Source: Candidatus Magasanikiibacteriota bacterium (lineage in GTDB: Bacteria; Patescibacteriota; Patescibacteriia; Magasanikbacterales; UBA922). Taken from it: a stretch of DNA of 50,345 nucleotides. Positions 27,612 through 39,934 of the stretch are shown piece by piece. The translations under genes were made by a program, and so were the position numbers. Each line of letters begins with the position of its first letter. Position 1 is the stretch's first letter. The stretch is taken from positions 1 to 50,345 of the forward strand of contig JABIBU010000022.1 of the NCBI GenBank assembly GCA_018652595.1, written 5' to 3'. The notes under the pieces are model-generated. The model saw nothing but the letters and a program-made list of their open reading frames with translations. It searched no databases and had not been told where the DNA came from.

Positions 27612-28455
27612 CAATAAAATTGATCCTCTTGATGCTGAATTATTGCTAGCTCATACTCTCGGAAAGCCTCGAGAGTTTGTTTTGGCACACTTAGATGAAA
27701 CAATATACAATATACACATAATAAAATACAAAATATTAATAAAAAAAAGAGTGAAAGGTATTCCACTCGCTTATCTTACAGGACACAAAGAATTTTTTGG
27801 GCTTGATTTTTTTGTTAATAAAAATGTTTTGATTCCTCGTCCTGACACCGAAGTGTTGGTGGAAGAAGCTGTTCATGAGATTAAAAGATTGTCCGCCCAA
27901 GACGGATCCGCCTCGGGTGTAAAAGATTATGAGATTACTCTTGTTGATATAGGAACAGGTTCTGGATGTATCCCAATTTCTATACTAAAAACATCAAAAC
28001 ATCAAAACATCAAAACATTTGCAATCGATATTTCTAAACAAGCACTCCGTGTAGCAAAAAAGAACGCAAAAAAACATGGTGTAGAAATAAAATTTCTCCA
28101 CGGCAATTTACTCTCTCCATTTATTAACCTAATACCTAAACCACCTAAAACCTATAACCTAGTAATCACCGCCAACCTCCCATACCTTACTAACAAACAA
28201 TTCGCAGATGAGCCCTCAATTCACCACGAGCCTAAACTCGCATTAATTGCTAAAGACCAAGGCCTCGCACTTTATGAAGAACTTTTAGAACAACTTGCAA
28301 ACTTGAGCACTTACAAACTTGCCTGCTTTTTCGAAATCGATCCCGACCAATCAAAGCCGGTCACCAAACTAATAAAAAAACACCTTCCCGAAGCCAAAGT
28401 GGAAATAAAAAAAGATTTGGCTGGATTGGATAGAGTCGTTATTATAAAAAATTAA
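27577..28455 (+). CDS. prmC: Peptide chain release factor N5-glutamine methyltransferase
   Basis: 'LIPRPDTEVLVEEAV...LVDIGTGSGCIPISI...NLVITANLPYL'. Confidence 0.9.
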   Translation: MSKTIQQLLKSSNKIDPLDAELLLAHTLGKPREFVLAHLDETIYNIHIIKYKILIKKRVKGIPLAYLTGHKEFFGLDFFVNKNVLIPRPDTEVLVEEAVHEIKRLSAQDGSASGVKDYEITLVDIGTGSGCIPISILKTSKHQNIKTFAIDISKQALRVAKKNAKKHGVEIKFLHGNLLSPFINLIPKPPKTYNLVITANLPYLTNKQFADEPSIHHEPKLALIAKDQGLALYEELLEQLANLSTYKLACFFEIDPDQSKPVTKLIKKHLPEAKVEIKKDLAGLDRVVIIKN

Positions 28456-28460
28456 ATATC

Positions 28461-28498
28461 AAAAAAACCATCCTGAATAAATCGAGATGGTTTTTTAT
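28461..28498. terminator. Intrinsic terminator
   Basis: aaaaaaaccatc ... gatggtttttt. Confidence 0.75.
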
Positions 28499-28509
28499 TT
28501 ATAAAATTT

Positions 28510-29796
28510 TTACACCAAACCCAAAACGATAAACTCTATCATCAAAACAATTGTCACAACCGCTACAAACGGAATTGAGACTAACAAACCATACCTGCTA
28601 AATTCCAACAATCCAACCTTATATTCTTTTTCTCTGATCAAATGATACCACATAATACCTGCAAGTGACCCAAGTACTGTGACATTGGCAGCGACATTTG
28701 ACCCAATAATAAGTGCGTAGGATGCGATCAAATCTGATCCACTTTGAATTGAGATTGATAGTGAAGTAAGTAATGTTGTCACTGGAATATTATTAAATAA
28801 TCCTGCCAAAACAGAAGTAATGGCAGTTAGACCCAAAAATTCGAAGTATCCACCTGACAAATTTATACCCGATAAAATACTAACAAACCAATCATAAATT
28901 CCTGTATGAATAAAACCGGAAATAATTATAAACAGTGTTGTAACTAAAAAAATGACATTCCAAGGAAGTCTTCTAAATAAATCTTTCAAATTTATTCTAG
29001 AAACTATCAGTGCTATAGCAGTACCTATTAAAGCTATTACCCAAAGATCCAGCTTGAAAAGTGGAGCTAGGACAAAGAAAAACATTTCCAAAATCAAAAC
29101 ATAATAAAATACTCTACATTGAAATTTATTGGTAACTATTTTGTCTAATTCAACTTTTTTCTCTTTGAATTTTATATTAAAATCCGAATAAAACACTTTT
29201 TTAAAAATAAAATACATTGCTAGTAGTCCCAAAATTGTTGGTAATAACATTAGTAATAAATTTTGTAAAAAAGGAATATCATATGCCCCGGCCACAATAA
29301 AATTGGTAGGATTAGATGTAATCTGACCTATTGATGCAGTATTCGCCACGACAAACATGGTAATGAAATATGCCTTTGGGTTTATCTTGCTGTATTTTGC
29401 AAAGTACAACACAAAGGGGGTAAGTGTTAAAATTACAATATCATTGGCAGCTATGTAAGATGTAAGTGCTGATAAGATAAATAAATACTTATACAATTTC
29501 AAACCATCATGATTGGCTAGATGTACTGCCTTTATTGATAAGTATTCAAAAAAGCCAAGCTTATCCAATCCAACTGACAAAACTGCAAAAGAAGAAAAGA
29601 AAATCAAAATTGCATACGGTTTTATTGCTCCAAAATTTGACAGAGTATAAAAAATATCTGGAAACTTAATAACACCAAAAACCAAAAGTAAGACCACCCC
29701 ACTCAAACCATACCAACTTTCTTTCAACTTAAATGGCTGGAAAAATATTGCCAAATAAGTGAGGATAAAAATTGTTAGAAAAATTATTATTGTCAT
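28510..29796 (-). CDS. SLC13/ArsB-NhaD-type permease
   Basis: Multi-TM ORF; 'SNPTNFIVAGAYDIPF', 'FNNIPVTTLLTSLSI', 'GSNVAANVTVLGSLAGIMW'. Confidence 0.85.
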   Translation of the reverse strand: MTIIIFLTIFILTYLAIFFQPFKLKESWYGLSGVVLLLVFGVIKFPDIFYTLSNFGAIKPYAILIFFSSFAVLSVGLDKLGFFEYLSIKAVHLANHDGLKLYKYLFILSALTSYIAANDIVILTLTPFVLYFAKYSKINPKAYFITMFVVANTASIGQITSNPTNFIVAGAYDIPFLQNLLLMLLPTILGLLAMYFIFKKVFYSDFNIKFKEKKVELDKIVTNKFQCRVFYYVLILEMFFFVLAPLFKLDLWVIALIGTAIALIVSRINLKDLFRRLPWNVIFLVTTLFIIISGFIHTGIYDWFVSILSGINLSGGYFEFLGLTAITSVLAGLFNNIPVTTLLTSLSISIQSGSDLIASYALIIGSNVAANVTVLGSLAGIMWYHLIREKEYKVGLLEFSRYGLLVSIPFVAVVTIVLMIEFIVLGLV

Positions 29797-29893
29797 AATG
29801 ATATAATTATATCATATTTTATACTGCACTAAAAAACCATTCTAAAATTATTATAATGGTTTTTTTGTTTAATCAATATAATAACTTTTTAAA

Positions 29894-30649
29894 TTACAAA
29901 CTATCCCAAACAAGATTAAAAATATTTTTTTGTAAATTATAAATATTTTTATCCTGCAATATCACACCAATAATATTACCTTGTTCCAAAGTAGTATAAG
30001 CCACTTTACCATCATAAATATCAACCATTGTATTTTTTAGATTCATCTTATCTGTATCTATAAATTTTATTTCCTCCAAATTATTTTTTTCATTTTCTTT
30101 ATATTTAATATTGAAATCAGATGGATTAGTAATAATTTTTTCCAACATACCTTTTTTCTTTCTTGCTTGTAGCCACTCGGCATTAATTCCTTCAAAGTTT
30201 TTTATTATCCCCTCCAAATCACCCATTGCCCAAAGCTCTTTACTCTTAGATCGCAAAGAATCCCACCACACTTCCTTCAACCCCTCTTCTCCAGAAAAAA
30301 ATCTCACCCCTGGTTTGTTTTGCAACATATTATAAGAACCAGTCAGATTACTTATTACGTTATTTAATTCATCCGCAAAAAGATTCGATTCTCTCTTTTT
30401 ATCTTCTGCTAGATCCTTTAATTTTAAAGGATGTTTTATTGAATAATAAGCGCTTCTGCCATCTTTGTGATAATCCAAAAAATCCTTGACTAGTAGCTCT
30501 GACAAACAATCATAGATAACTGCTCGCGATAAGCCAACATTTTTCACTATTTCTGGTACGGTTGACTCGCCTTTTTTAGCTAAATACAGGTAAATTTCAG
30601 CTGAATTAGCACCTAGCGCTTTGGAAAGTATGTTTTTTTCTTCAGACAT
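29894..30649 (-). CDS. TrmB family transcriptional regulator
   Basis: N-term wHTH 'LGANSAEIYLYLAKKGESTVPEIVKNVGLSRAVIYDCLSELL'. Confidence 0.85.
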   Translation of the reverse strand: MSEEKNILSKALGANSAEIYLYLAKKGESTVPEIVKNVGLSRAVIYDCLSELLVKDFLDYHKDGRSAYYSIKHPLKLKDLAEDKKRESNLFADELNNVISNLTGSYNMLQNKPGVRFFSGEEGLKEVWWDSLRSKSKELWAMGDLEGIIKNFEGINAEWLQARKKKGMLEKIITNPSDFNIKYKENEKNNLEEIKFIDTDKMNLKNTMVDIYDGKVAYTTLEQGNIIGVILQDKNIYNLQKNIFNLVWDSL

Positions 30650-30672
30650 ATTATTTTGCTTAATATAAGCAT

Positions 30673-30701
30673 ATTATATCACACATAAAGCTATTTGTCA
30701 A
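30673..30701 (-). promoter_or_regulatory. Consensus promoter TTGACA-17-TATAAT for the TrmB gene
   Basis: Minus strand TTGACA aatagctttatgtgtga TATAAT. Confidence 0.85.
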
Positions 30702-30784
30702 GCTTTTTTAAGACACTTTTTATCTTTATTATTTGGCTTATCTAAGCTATTTTTTATATAAAAAATATAAGTGTCTGTAAAAAT

Positions 30785-30813
30785 ATTGACAAGAAGGTAA
30801 AAATATGATACAA
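30785..30813 (+). promoter_or_regulatory. Promoter TTGACA-17-TACAAT
   Basis: ttgaca agaaggtaaaaatatga tacaat upstream of the 30877 ORF. Confidence 0.75.
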
Positions 30814-30876
30814 TATTTAGTCAATCTAAGGAAGTTTCCTGAATATGACACTCGTTCTTTTATAAGGAGGTACCCA

Positions 30877-31152
30877 ATGTTTATGCTTTTTTTTAAAGGT
30901 GTCGTGACGCTGGGAATTCATCTGGGTATTGCCTGGATGATCGCCCGTGGAGGAAGATCTGTAAAGAGTCGGGGAAGTCTCCTCGCTATATGCACCGCTT
31001 TCCTCTTTCCAGCAATAATGGTGGCTGGCGAACGTCTGGTAACAGGCGTCCCAAACCACGATGTTCCCTTCATCTTGGGGGCAGTTCTGGGAACTTGCTC
31101 TATACCATTAGGTATAGACTGGTGTCACAAAAAACATGGTTTGCGATGGTAA
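30877..31152 (+). CDS. Small hypothetical membrane protein
   Basis: 91-aa hydrophobic ORF; strong SD ataaggaggtacccaATG. Confidence 0.7.
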   Translation: MFMLFFKGVVTLGIHLGIAWMIARGGRSVKSRGSLLAICTAFLFPAIMVAGERLVTGVPNHDVPFILGAVLGTCSIPLGIDWCHKKHGLRW

Positions 31153-31232
31153 ATGATGCGCTACCCCCGTCGGCGCTATATAAAAAGACGGGGAAATAAT
31201 TCTGTGGTTTTGATTAATTCAAAATTAGAGAT

Positions 31233-31266
31233 CAAAAAACAACCTTATTAAAGGTTGTTTTTGTTT
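31233..31266. terminator. Intrinsic terminator
   Basis: aaaaaacaacctt att aaaggttgttttt. Confidence 0.8.
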
Positions 31267-31282
31267 GCTTAAGACTTTATTT

Positions 31283-31960
31283 TTAAACGAATTCTCCTGC
31301 TATTTTTACAACTTTTTTTTCTATCTCTTGCGTCTCATTCTTTAATTCATCGACATCAACACCCATTTGTTCTAGCATGGTAAGTTTTATTTCCACTCTA
31401 TCTAGTGCATCACCAATAAGAGTTTTTTCGACATTCAAAAAATATTTATCTCCTTTTTCCTGTGCTCTCTTAAGATTAACCAAATCCTTTTTTATTTCCT
31501 CTAACTGTGCTTGGGCCATTTCAACACCTTCTTTTTTATCTAGCTCAGATCCCAACTGAGTATGGTATTCAAGAGAATTCAAGACGCCTTCAGATCCTCG
31601 ATGGATCAATTGCAAAGCCCTACCCCTCAATCTTTCATCGTCATCACCATAACCCTTTCCTGTTAAAACAATTGTCTCACTAGTACCAAACTTTCCTCCT
31701 AAAGCAGAAGGACGACCTTTTAAGGTGTCAATTCTGGTTTCTTTAAAATCTACACCTGGTAAAAAATCATGCTCATCCAGACCTTTGAACCCTTTTTCTT
31801 TTAATAAAGGGACTATTACACCTATAACCTCTTCTGTTGGTAAAAAATCACCCACAGGTAATTCTCCACTCTCCTTAGTATTACGATTTTGAAGACAGGC
31901 TTGCTCATCTCCAGGGTGATGTAACCCTCCACACTTAGAACATGGTGTTGGTTCTGACAT
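31283..31960 (-). CDS. Hypothetical protein with N-terminal CxxC...H...C zinc-knuckle-like motif
   Basis: 'PCSKCGGLHHPGDEQAC'. Confidence 0.6.
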   Translation of the reverse strand: MSEPTPCSKCGGLHHPGDEQACLQNRNTKESGELPVGDFLPTEEVIGVIVPLLKEKGFKGLDEHDFLPGVDFKETRIDTLKGRPSALGGKFGTSETIVLTGKGYGDDDERLRGRALQLIHRGSEGVLNSLEYHTQLGSELDKKEGVEMAQAQLEEIKKDLVNLKRAQEKGDKYFLNVEKTLIGDALDRVEIKLTMLEQMGVDVDELKNETQEIEKKVVKIAGEFV

Positions 31961-32095
31961 ATGTTTTAATTTAGAAAATTAATTATATAATATTTAAATT
32001 ATAACAAAGTTATAGCTGATTTGTCCAGTAAAATATTTTATGCAAAGATATCACTGATCTGGTATGGTTTTTAGAACTTAGTAAACTTAGGCAAC

Positions 32096-33223
32096 TTAAC
32101 TACTTATCCAACTCACATCCCCTCTCCCATTCACCACCTCAATCCAAATCTTTCCTGGCTTGAGTTTTATCTCTTCGCCATTTTCATTATAAAATTTTGT
32201 GCGCGAAGTTCTGTCTTCTTTTTTCCATGTGCCAATAAATACTAACCCATCATAAAAAACTTCTACATCACCCTCGCCTATTGTATCAATTGCTATTCTG
32301 CCAATATTATCTAAAATTTCTGATTCAACATGTTGAACAATAATTGTATCGGCTTTTATTTTCCTACCATCAAGATCGCGATGAGTTCCTTCCATTTGAA
32401 AACGTGTGTACTTATCAGTAGAAGAACTAAATTCCCATCTAGCTTCGTAGACTGGCGGAAGAAAACTTATAGTTACCTCATCCGCATACGTTGTAGTACT
32501 CACATACTCAGGTGCCGAAGTGACAAAACTAAAACCCTCATACTCTTGTATTAAATAATTATCTTCGTAATTTTCCAAAGCCTTGTTCCACAATTCTGAT
32601 GAAGTATAAACATTGTGTGGAGCATATCTGTCAGCACTTCGCCAAAAATACCAACCGCGTGTCATTTCATTTATATCAAAAATATCATACTGCTTTATTA
32701 ATCTCAGTGCATCTGGTGAACCACCAACATGCATATACATTGGATCGCCATATTCAAATACCCAATCCAAAAAGTAAGGGCGCGCAGATCTCACTGGCCC
32801 AGCTTTTTCTATTTCAATTCCTTCTGGATATATTGCAAGAAATCTAGTATAATTGGCTTCTACTGGAACCTCATAAACAATACTAGCATCAACAAGACCT
32901 GACTGTGGTCTGGCCTCAGTATGATTTTCTATCATTACTGCGATTAATTTTGGATTTATATCATCCACAGATTCAACACATACACCATCTAGCAATCTCC
33001 TAAATTCACAATCCTGATATTTCTCCCCATCACCCAGTACGGAATAGGCATGCCTATTCCCCGCCCCACCAAAATATTTATTTTTCAAATATCCCCCACT
33101 CCACCAAACCAACAACCCAATCGCCACAACAAACACAATACCTGCTAGAATATAAATAAAACTGATTTCATCTGGCAAATATTTAGCAAATAATTTTTTT
33201 AAATTGTTTTTATTTTTTTTCAT
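32096..33223 (-). CDS. DUF3048 (YerB-like) protein
   Basis: 'LIAVMIENHTEARPQSGLVDASIVYEVPVEANYTRFLAIYPE...IGPVRSARPYFLDW'-type motifs. Confidence 0.88.
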   Translation of the reverse strand: MKKNKNNLKKLFAKYLPDEISFIYILAGIVFVVAIGLLVWWSGGYLKNKYFGGAGNRHAYSVLGDGEKYQDCEFRRLLDGVCVESVDDINPKLIAVMIENHTEARPQSGLVDASIVYEVPVEANYTRFLAIYPEGIEIEKAGPVRSARPYFLDWVFEYGDPMYMHVGGSPDALRLIKQYDIFDINEMTRGWYFWRSADRYAPHNVYTSSELWNKALENYEDNYLIQEYEGFSFVTSAPEYVSTTTYADEVTISFLPPVYEARWEFSSSTDKYTRFQMEGTHRDLDGRKIKADTIIVQHVESEILDNIGRIAIDTIGEGDVEVFYDGLVFIGTWKKEDRTSRTKFYNENGEEIKLKPGKIWIEVVNGRGDVSWISS

Positions 33224-33299
33224 AAACTATATTTTACACTAATATCTTATAAAACAAAAGAGACGCGAATAAATCGCGTCTCTACAATCAATACAATAA

Positions 33300-33989
33300 T
33301 TAGTCTTTCTTCTCTTCGGCTGGTTTTTCTTCTTTCTTTTCTTCTTCTCCAGCTTCGCCTTCTTCTTTCTTTTCGCCCTCTACCTCTACATCTTCTACAC
33401 TTGGAGCCTCGGCTTCATCCATAGCCTTCAACTGTTCCTCAGTAAGAGGAGCAGCCACCTTGGCTACTAGACCATTTTCATCATCAGTTACCACAATTCC
33501 TTCTGGGAATTTGATATCTTTTACATGAATTGCGTCATCAAATGTTTCCAAAGCAGTAAGATCAACTTCTATTTCACTAATCAAATCCTTTGGCAAACAC
33601 TTTACATTCAAACTAGACATAGCAGCGTTGAGTGTACCACCTTCTTTCATTGCTTGAGATTCACCGATAAAATTGATAGCAATAGTAGCAGCCATTTCTA
33701 CACCCATCTTGATCTGACGTAGATCAAAATGAACAGGAATTTGCTTTATAGAATCATATACCACTTCTTGTACCAATACTTTGGTAGGCTCATCTTTACT
33801 ACCTTCGATAGTAAAATCTATCAAACTAGATTCACCAGCTTCTGCATACATCTTTTCAAAAGCCACTCTATCGACCTCCAAAGAAACAGGTTCTATTTCT
33901 GGTCCATAAAGTACGCCTGGCAAATTACCCTCAGCACGTAGTACGTCAGGCTTCCCCTCTCTTTTTTTTGCTGTAAAACTAAGTGTCAT
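33300..33989 (-). CDS. rplY: 50S ribosomal protein L25/Ctc
   Basis: 'GNLPGVLYGPEIEPVSLEVDRVAFEKMYAEAGESSLIDFTI...VLVQEVVYDSIKQIPVHFDLRQI'. Confidence 0.92.
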   Translation of the reverse strand: MTLSFTAKKREGKPDVLRAEGNLPGVLYGPEIEPVSLEVDRVAFEKMYAEAGESSLIDFTIEGSKDEPTKVLVQEVVYDSIKQIPVHFDLRQIKMGVEMAATIAINFIGESQAMKEGGTLNAAMSSLNVKCLPKDLISEIEVDLTALETFDDAIHVKDIKFPEGIVVTDDENGLVAKVAAPLTEEQLKAMDEAEAPSVEDVEVEGEKKEEGEAGEEEKKEEKPAEEKKD

Positions 33990-34085
33990 ATTTTTTTAAT
34001 TAATCCTGAAGGAGCTCGAGCGACTGAAGGATCTTTCGAAGCTAATGTCGCCTGAAATACAATATTATTTGCACTCCAACAAACT

Positions 34086-34418
34086 CTAATTCAGATATAT
34101 TTTATTTGTTTTTAGTAATTCATGAAAATTTAGAAGTTCGTCTTCGGTAATAGTCTCTCGACCATACAATCTCAATACGTCATCTGCTTTTAAATCTGTC
34201 ATCATACCCACAGAACTAAGCCCAGCAGAAGTGGCTAACACAACTGCCAATATAGAATTGTGGCAGTGTGGACAAGTGATATGTACCAAGTGTGCCGAGC
34301 CATTTTCCTTGAGGATATTACTCTCATTTGGCTCATAATTACCCTTGCATACAGGGCACTGATTCATTAGGTGTAAGCCCTCTTGAATCGGATTAGTTTT
34401 TGATTCTTTATTTCGCAT
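34086..34418 (-). CDS. Hypothetical zinc-binding protein
   Basis: 'NQCPVCKGNYEPNES...HITCPHCHNSILAVV'. Confidence 0.6.
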   Translation of the reverse strand: MRNKESKTNPIQEGLHLMNQCPVCKGNYEPNESNILKENGSAHLVHITCPHCHNSILAVVLATSAGLSSVGMMTDLKADDVLRLYGRETITEDELLNFHELLKTNKIYLN

Positions 34419-34550
34419 ACTAATATGGCTGAAAGTTTAACATATAAGAATAAGGTTGTCAAGTATATTTTCAACAATAATCCAGGTATCGTAACACAAA
34501 AAACCAGCTTGCCCACCATAGCCCAAAGCTCAGCGAAGGGCGAAGGTGGG

Positions 34551-35648
34551 TCAAGTGCTACGAGCTACACTTTCGGCAACACCTAACAGTAGAAAATTGA
34601 TCAACAAAGATGAACCACCATAGCTCAAAAATGGTAAAGTCACCCCAGTGACTGGCAAAAACCCAGTCGCACCACCAATATTGATCAATATTTGGATAAA
34701 AAATAACAACATTACCCCCAAAACCAAATAAGCCGAGAAATCATCATTGCACTTTTTGCCGATGGAAAAAAGACGCCACAACAGTAAAAAATAAAACAAC
34801 AAAACAACAAAAGCCCCTATAAAACCAAGCTCCTCTGCTATAACAGAAAAAATAAAATCTGTCTGAGCCTCTGGCAAAAAGTGTAGCTGACTTTGTGAAC
34901 CAAAACCGAGACCACGGCCAAAAAACTGACCAGAGCCAATAGCAATTATAGACTGGGTAACATTGTATCCCGCGCCCAGAGGATCGCGAGCTGGATCTGC
35001 AAATGTCAGCAAGCGCTCTTTTTGGTAAGGCTTGAAAAGAAAAAACCACCCAACCAAAGAAGTTATAAAAAATATTCCAATAAGAAAAACTATAAATCTC
35101 TTTTTTGTGCCTGTCAAAAATAACAGACCAAACCAAATACCAAATAACACCAAGGCCGAACCCAAATCTGGCTGAAGAATTATAAGACCTGCCAACAAAA
35201 GAGTAAAGAATCCAGATGTCAAAATAAATTGCCAACGATCAAACCTGCGAGCCTGCTTTGAAATCCACCAAGCAGAAAATATCACCAAGCCCAATTTGGC
35301 AAACTCTGCCGGCTGAAAAGAAAAACCAGCGACTCGAAACCAGCCGGTAGTCCCCTTCACGGTAGAGCCAAAAAATAAAACAGCCACCAGAAGAATTAAT
35401 GAAAGCAAATAAACTAACTTGGCAGATGATCGAAAAAACGCAACATGTAAAAGTCCTGCTACAAAAAACAAACACAACCCCAAGACTGTAGCCAAAAACT
35501 GTGTAGAAAAAAATCCAGAACCCTCTCCACGAGACAAATCTATACTATAAATTGAAGATAGTCCTATGGATACCAAAACCAACACTAATACCAAAATCAA
35601 CCAATCAAAATTGCGCAATGAGGAAAATAAATTGGATAATATTTTCAT
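34551..35648 (-). CDS. FtsW/RodA/SpoVE family glycosyltransferase
   Basis: 'FQPAEFAKLGLVIFSAWW', 'LQPDLGSALVLFGIW', 'LPEAQTDFIFSVIAEELGFIGA', 'GVTLPFLSYGGSSLL'. Confidence 0.93.
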   Translation of the reverse strand: MKILSNLFSSLRNFDWLILVLVLVLVSIGLSSIYSIDLSRGEGSGFFSTQFLATVLGLCLFFVAGLLHVAFFRSSAKLVYLLSLILLVAVLFFGSTVKGTTGWFRVAGFSFQPAEFAKLGLVIFSAWWISKQARRFDRWQFILTSGFFTLLLAGLIILQPDLGSALVLFGIWFGLLFLTGTKKRFIVFLIGIFFITSLVGWFFLFKPYQKERLLTFADPARDPLGAGYNVTQSIIAIGSGQFFGRGLGFGSQSQLHFLPEAQTDFIFSVIAEELGFIGAFVVLLFYFLLLWRLFSIGKKCNDDFSAYLVLGVMLLFFIQILINIGGATGFLPVTGVTLPFLSYGGSSLLINFLLLGVAESVARST

Positions 35649-35745
35649 AAAAAATAGGACAAGACGACTTAAGAAAATTGAAGATTAGAAAGAAAAAGCC
35701 CTCTCTACTCCTCAAACCTTCTCAATCCATCTTATCCCATATTTA

Positions 35746-36651
35746 TTATAGTCCAACAGACATATATTGGCTGTTGTCAAAAACATTTACTACTGGCCAA
35801 ACTTTTATATTTGAAACTTCTAGATTTTTTATATAAGATCGCAAATCCACATGGCGTTCTTCTTGGGATTTGAATTCACTAGATACAAAATAAATGATAC
35901 CGGCTGTTCTACTACCCTTTATAAGCTCTATATAAAATGTTGGCTCCCAGTAATTGTAGGCAGTATTATTCAAAATATCAAATTCTATCATATGATTTAA
36001 TACCCCCTGCGACCTGCTAGCACGAGTAAATTCAAAGTTTTCTACCAAAAAATCAGACCTATCAGCAATAAAACCAGACACATCCTTTATTGCATGGGCA
36101 CTGACACTTTTCCACTTCACATCTTCTATCACTAGAGTAGGATTTGCTGGATATCCGCCCACATCAAAACCGAAGTGTACCAAAGGTCTTTGGGCACCAG
36201 GCAAAAGGACTGTCTGCGCCAAATCGGTCTCACCACCAGAAAAACTAAATTTGTAACTAACTATTGCAATCCATCTATCATTGGGATTGGAAGCACGTGC
36301 CACAAAGTCATACAATTCCTCACTAACGCTATTATAAACTTCTACACTACCAATCTGCAAATCTTCCGCTTGAAATAATTCACGGGTATTTTTTAAATTG
36401 CTCAATTCTAAAAGTTGCTGAGTGGCCATGTTTTGATCTTGAAAATATCCATAGGAAAAATAGTAAGTAAAATAACCCAGACCATAGCCGAGTGTTATTG
36501 TAGACCAAGCTAGTAAAACGCCAATCACAATTTTGCGCAACAAAATCTTGTGACGCACATACCACTCACCCCACTTGAGTTCACTGCTGGTAAACTCACC
36601 AGTCACATCCTCATAACGCTCTAATTTTGTTTTTTTACCTCTTTTAAACAT
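35746..36651 (-). CDS. Hypothetical single-TM protein
   Basis: 301-aa ORF with one N-terminal TM. Confidence 0.6.
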   Translation of the reverse strand: MFKRGKKTKLERYEDVTGEFTSSELKWGEWYVRHKILLRKIVIGVLLAWSTITLGYGLGYFTYYFSYGYFQDQNMATQQLLELSNLKNTRELFQAEDLQIGSVEVYNSVSEELYDFVARASNPNDRWIAIVSYKFSFSGGETDLAQTVLLPGAQRPLVHFGFDVGGYPANPTLVIEDVKWKSVSAHAIKDVSGFIADRSDFLVENFEFTRASRSQGVLNHMIEFDILNNTAYNYWEPTFYIELIKGSRTAGIIYFVSSEFKSQEERHVDLRSYIKNLEVSNIKVWPVVNVFDNSQYMSVGL

Positions 36652-36731
36652 AGTGTATATATTATACTACAAAATTAGATTTTTCTCCACCCACCCTCTT
36701 GCCTACTACCGTCCAATATGCTACAATATAG

Positions 36732-38927
<2,196 letters not shown>

Positions 38928-38938
38928 ACCACAAGATA

Positions 38939-38970
38939 CAAAAAAACCCCGAATAAGTCGGGATTTTTTT
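38939..38970. terminator. Intrinsic terminator
   Basis: aaaaaaccccgaataagtcgggattttttt. Confidence 0.75.
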
Positions 38971-38985
38971 ATCCACCATCCCCTC

Positions 38986-39014
38986 TTGACAAAAATCCTA
39001 ATATATACTATAAT
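38986..39014 (+). promoter_or_regulatory. Consensus promoter TTGACA-17-TATAAT for secE-nusG-rplK
   Basis: ttgaca aaaatcctaatatatac tataat. Confidence 0.9.
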
Positions 39015-39070
39015 GTATGCATAAATAAATATGCGGCTCAAGAGCCGTTTTTAGATACAAAATTTAGTAT

Positions 39071-39259
39071 ATGAATTTACTAGAAAAAATCCGCGACTAT
39101 TTCAAAGGAGCTTTTAGCGAAATGAAAAAAGTCGTCTGGCCAACCAAAAAACAAACTATCACCTACACCATAATCGTAATTGCTATGAGTATTGGTGTGG
39201 CAATCTTCTTTGGTATATTAGACTATGCCTTCAATATTGTTCTAGGTTGGATTATTTAA
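39071..39259 (+). CDS. secE: Preprotein translocase subunit SecE
   Basis: 'YFKGAFSEMKKVVWPTKKQTITYTIIVIAMSIGVAIFFGILDYAF'. Confidence 0.92.
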   Translation: MNLLEKIRDYFKGAFSEMKKVVWPTKKQTITYTIIVIAMSIGVAIFFGILDYAFNIVLGWII

Positions 39260-39273
39260 AAAAATAAACACGT

Positions 39274-39819
39274 ATGGCTAAACAAACCCTGGACCTCGGA
39301 AAACGCTGGTATGTGCTACACACTTACAGTGGCTACGAGGAAAATGTAAAACGCAACCTGGAACAAAGAATCGAATCCTTCGACATGCAGGATAAGATTT
39401 TTGGTGTAATGGTACCAAAAGAAAAAAAGATCAAAATAAAAAATGGCAAACGCCAAACTATAGAAGAAAAAATCTTTCCCGGTTATGTACTAGTCGAGAT
39501 GATGGTGACAGATGATTCTTGGTACGTAGTTAGAAACACCCCAAATGTAAGCGGTTTTATTGGATCCGGTACTACTCCTACCCCAATTGACGTAAAAGAA
39601 ATGCTAAGCTTACAAGGCAGAATGAAAGTAGAAGAACCAACTCACAAAATTGACTTGTCAATAAATGAATCAGTTATAATTACTGATGGACCATTTAAGA
39701 ACTTTGAAGGCAAGGTCAGCAATGTGGATGATGATCGTGGTAAAGTAAAAGTACTTGTGTCTATGTTTGGACGTGAAACTCCAGTAGAACTAGACGCTTT
39801 ACAAGTAAAGAAAAACTAA
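39274..39819 (+). CDS. nusG: Transcription termination/antitermination protein NusG
   Basis: 'RWYVLHTYSGYEENVKRNLEQRI...FPGYVLVEMMVTDDSWYVVRNTPNVSGFIG...GPFKNFEGKV'. Confidence 0.94.
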   Translation: MAKQTLDLGKRWYVLHTYSGYEENVKRNLEQRIESFDMQDKIFGVMVPKEKKIKIKNGKRQTIEEKIFPGYVLVEMMVTDDSWYVVRNTPNVSGFIGSGTTPTPIDVKEMLSLQGRMKVEEPTHKIDLSINESVIITDGPFKNFEGKVSNVDDDRGKVKVLVSMFGRETPVELDALQVKKN

Positions 39820-39934
39820 AAAAAGGCCTGAGAGGCCTAAAATGCCAAAAAAGCTCGAAAGGCTTTGTCCTTTCTATCGCTTCTAGCTTTTCAAGCATTT
39901 CAAGCCTTTTAAGCATCTTAAGCATTTAAAAAAT

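Noticed and set aside
34000-34060. gaaggagctcgagcgactgaaggatctttcg palindromic stretch
   Set aside because: Too short and imperfect to call; single copy seen in window.
39032-39053. Attenuator hairpin cggctcaagagccg-ttttt before secE
   Set aside because: Only ~5 bp of usable stem; too weak to claim without folding energy and conservation.
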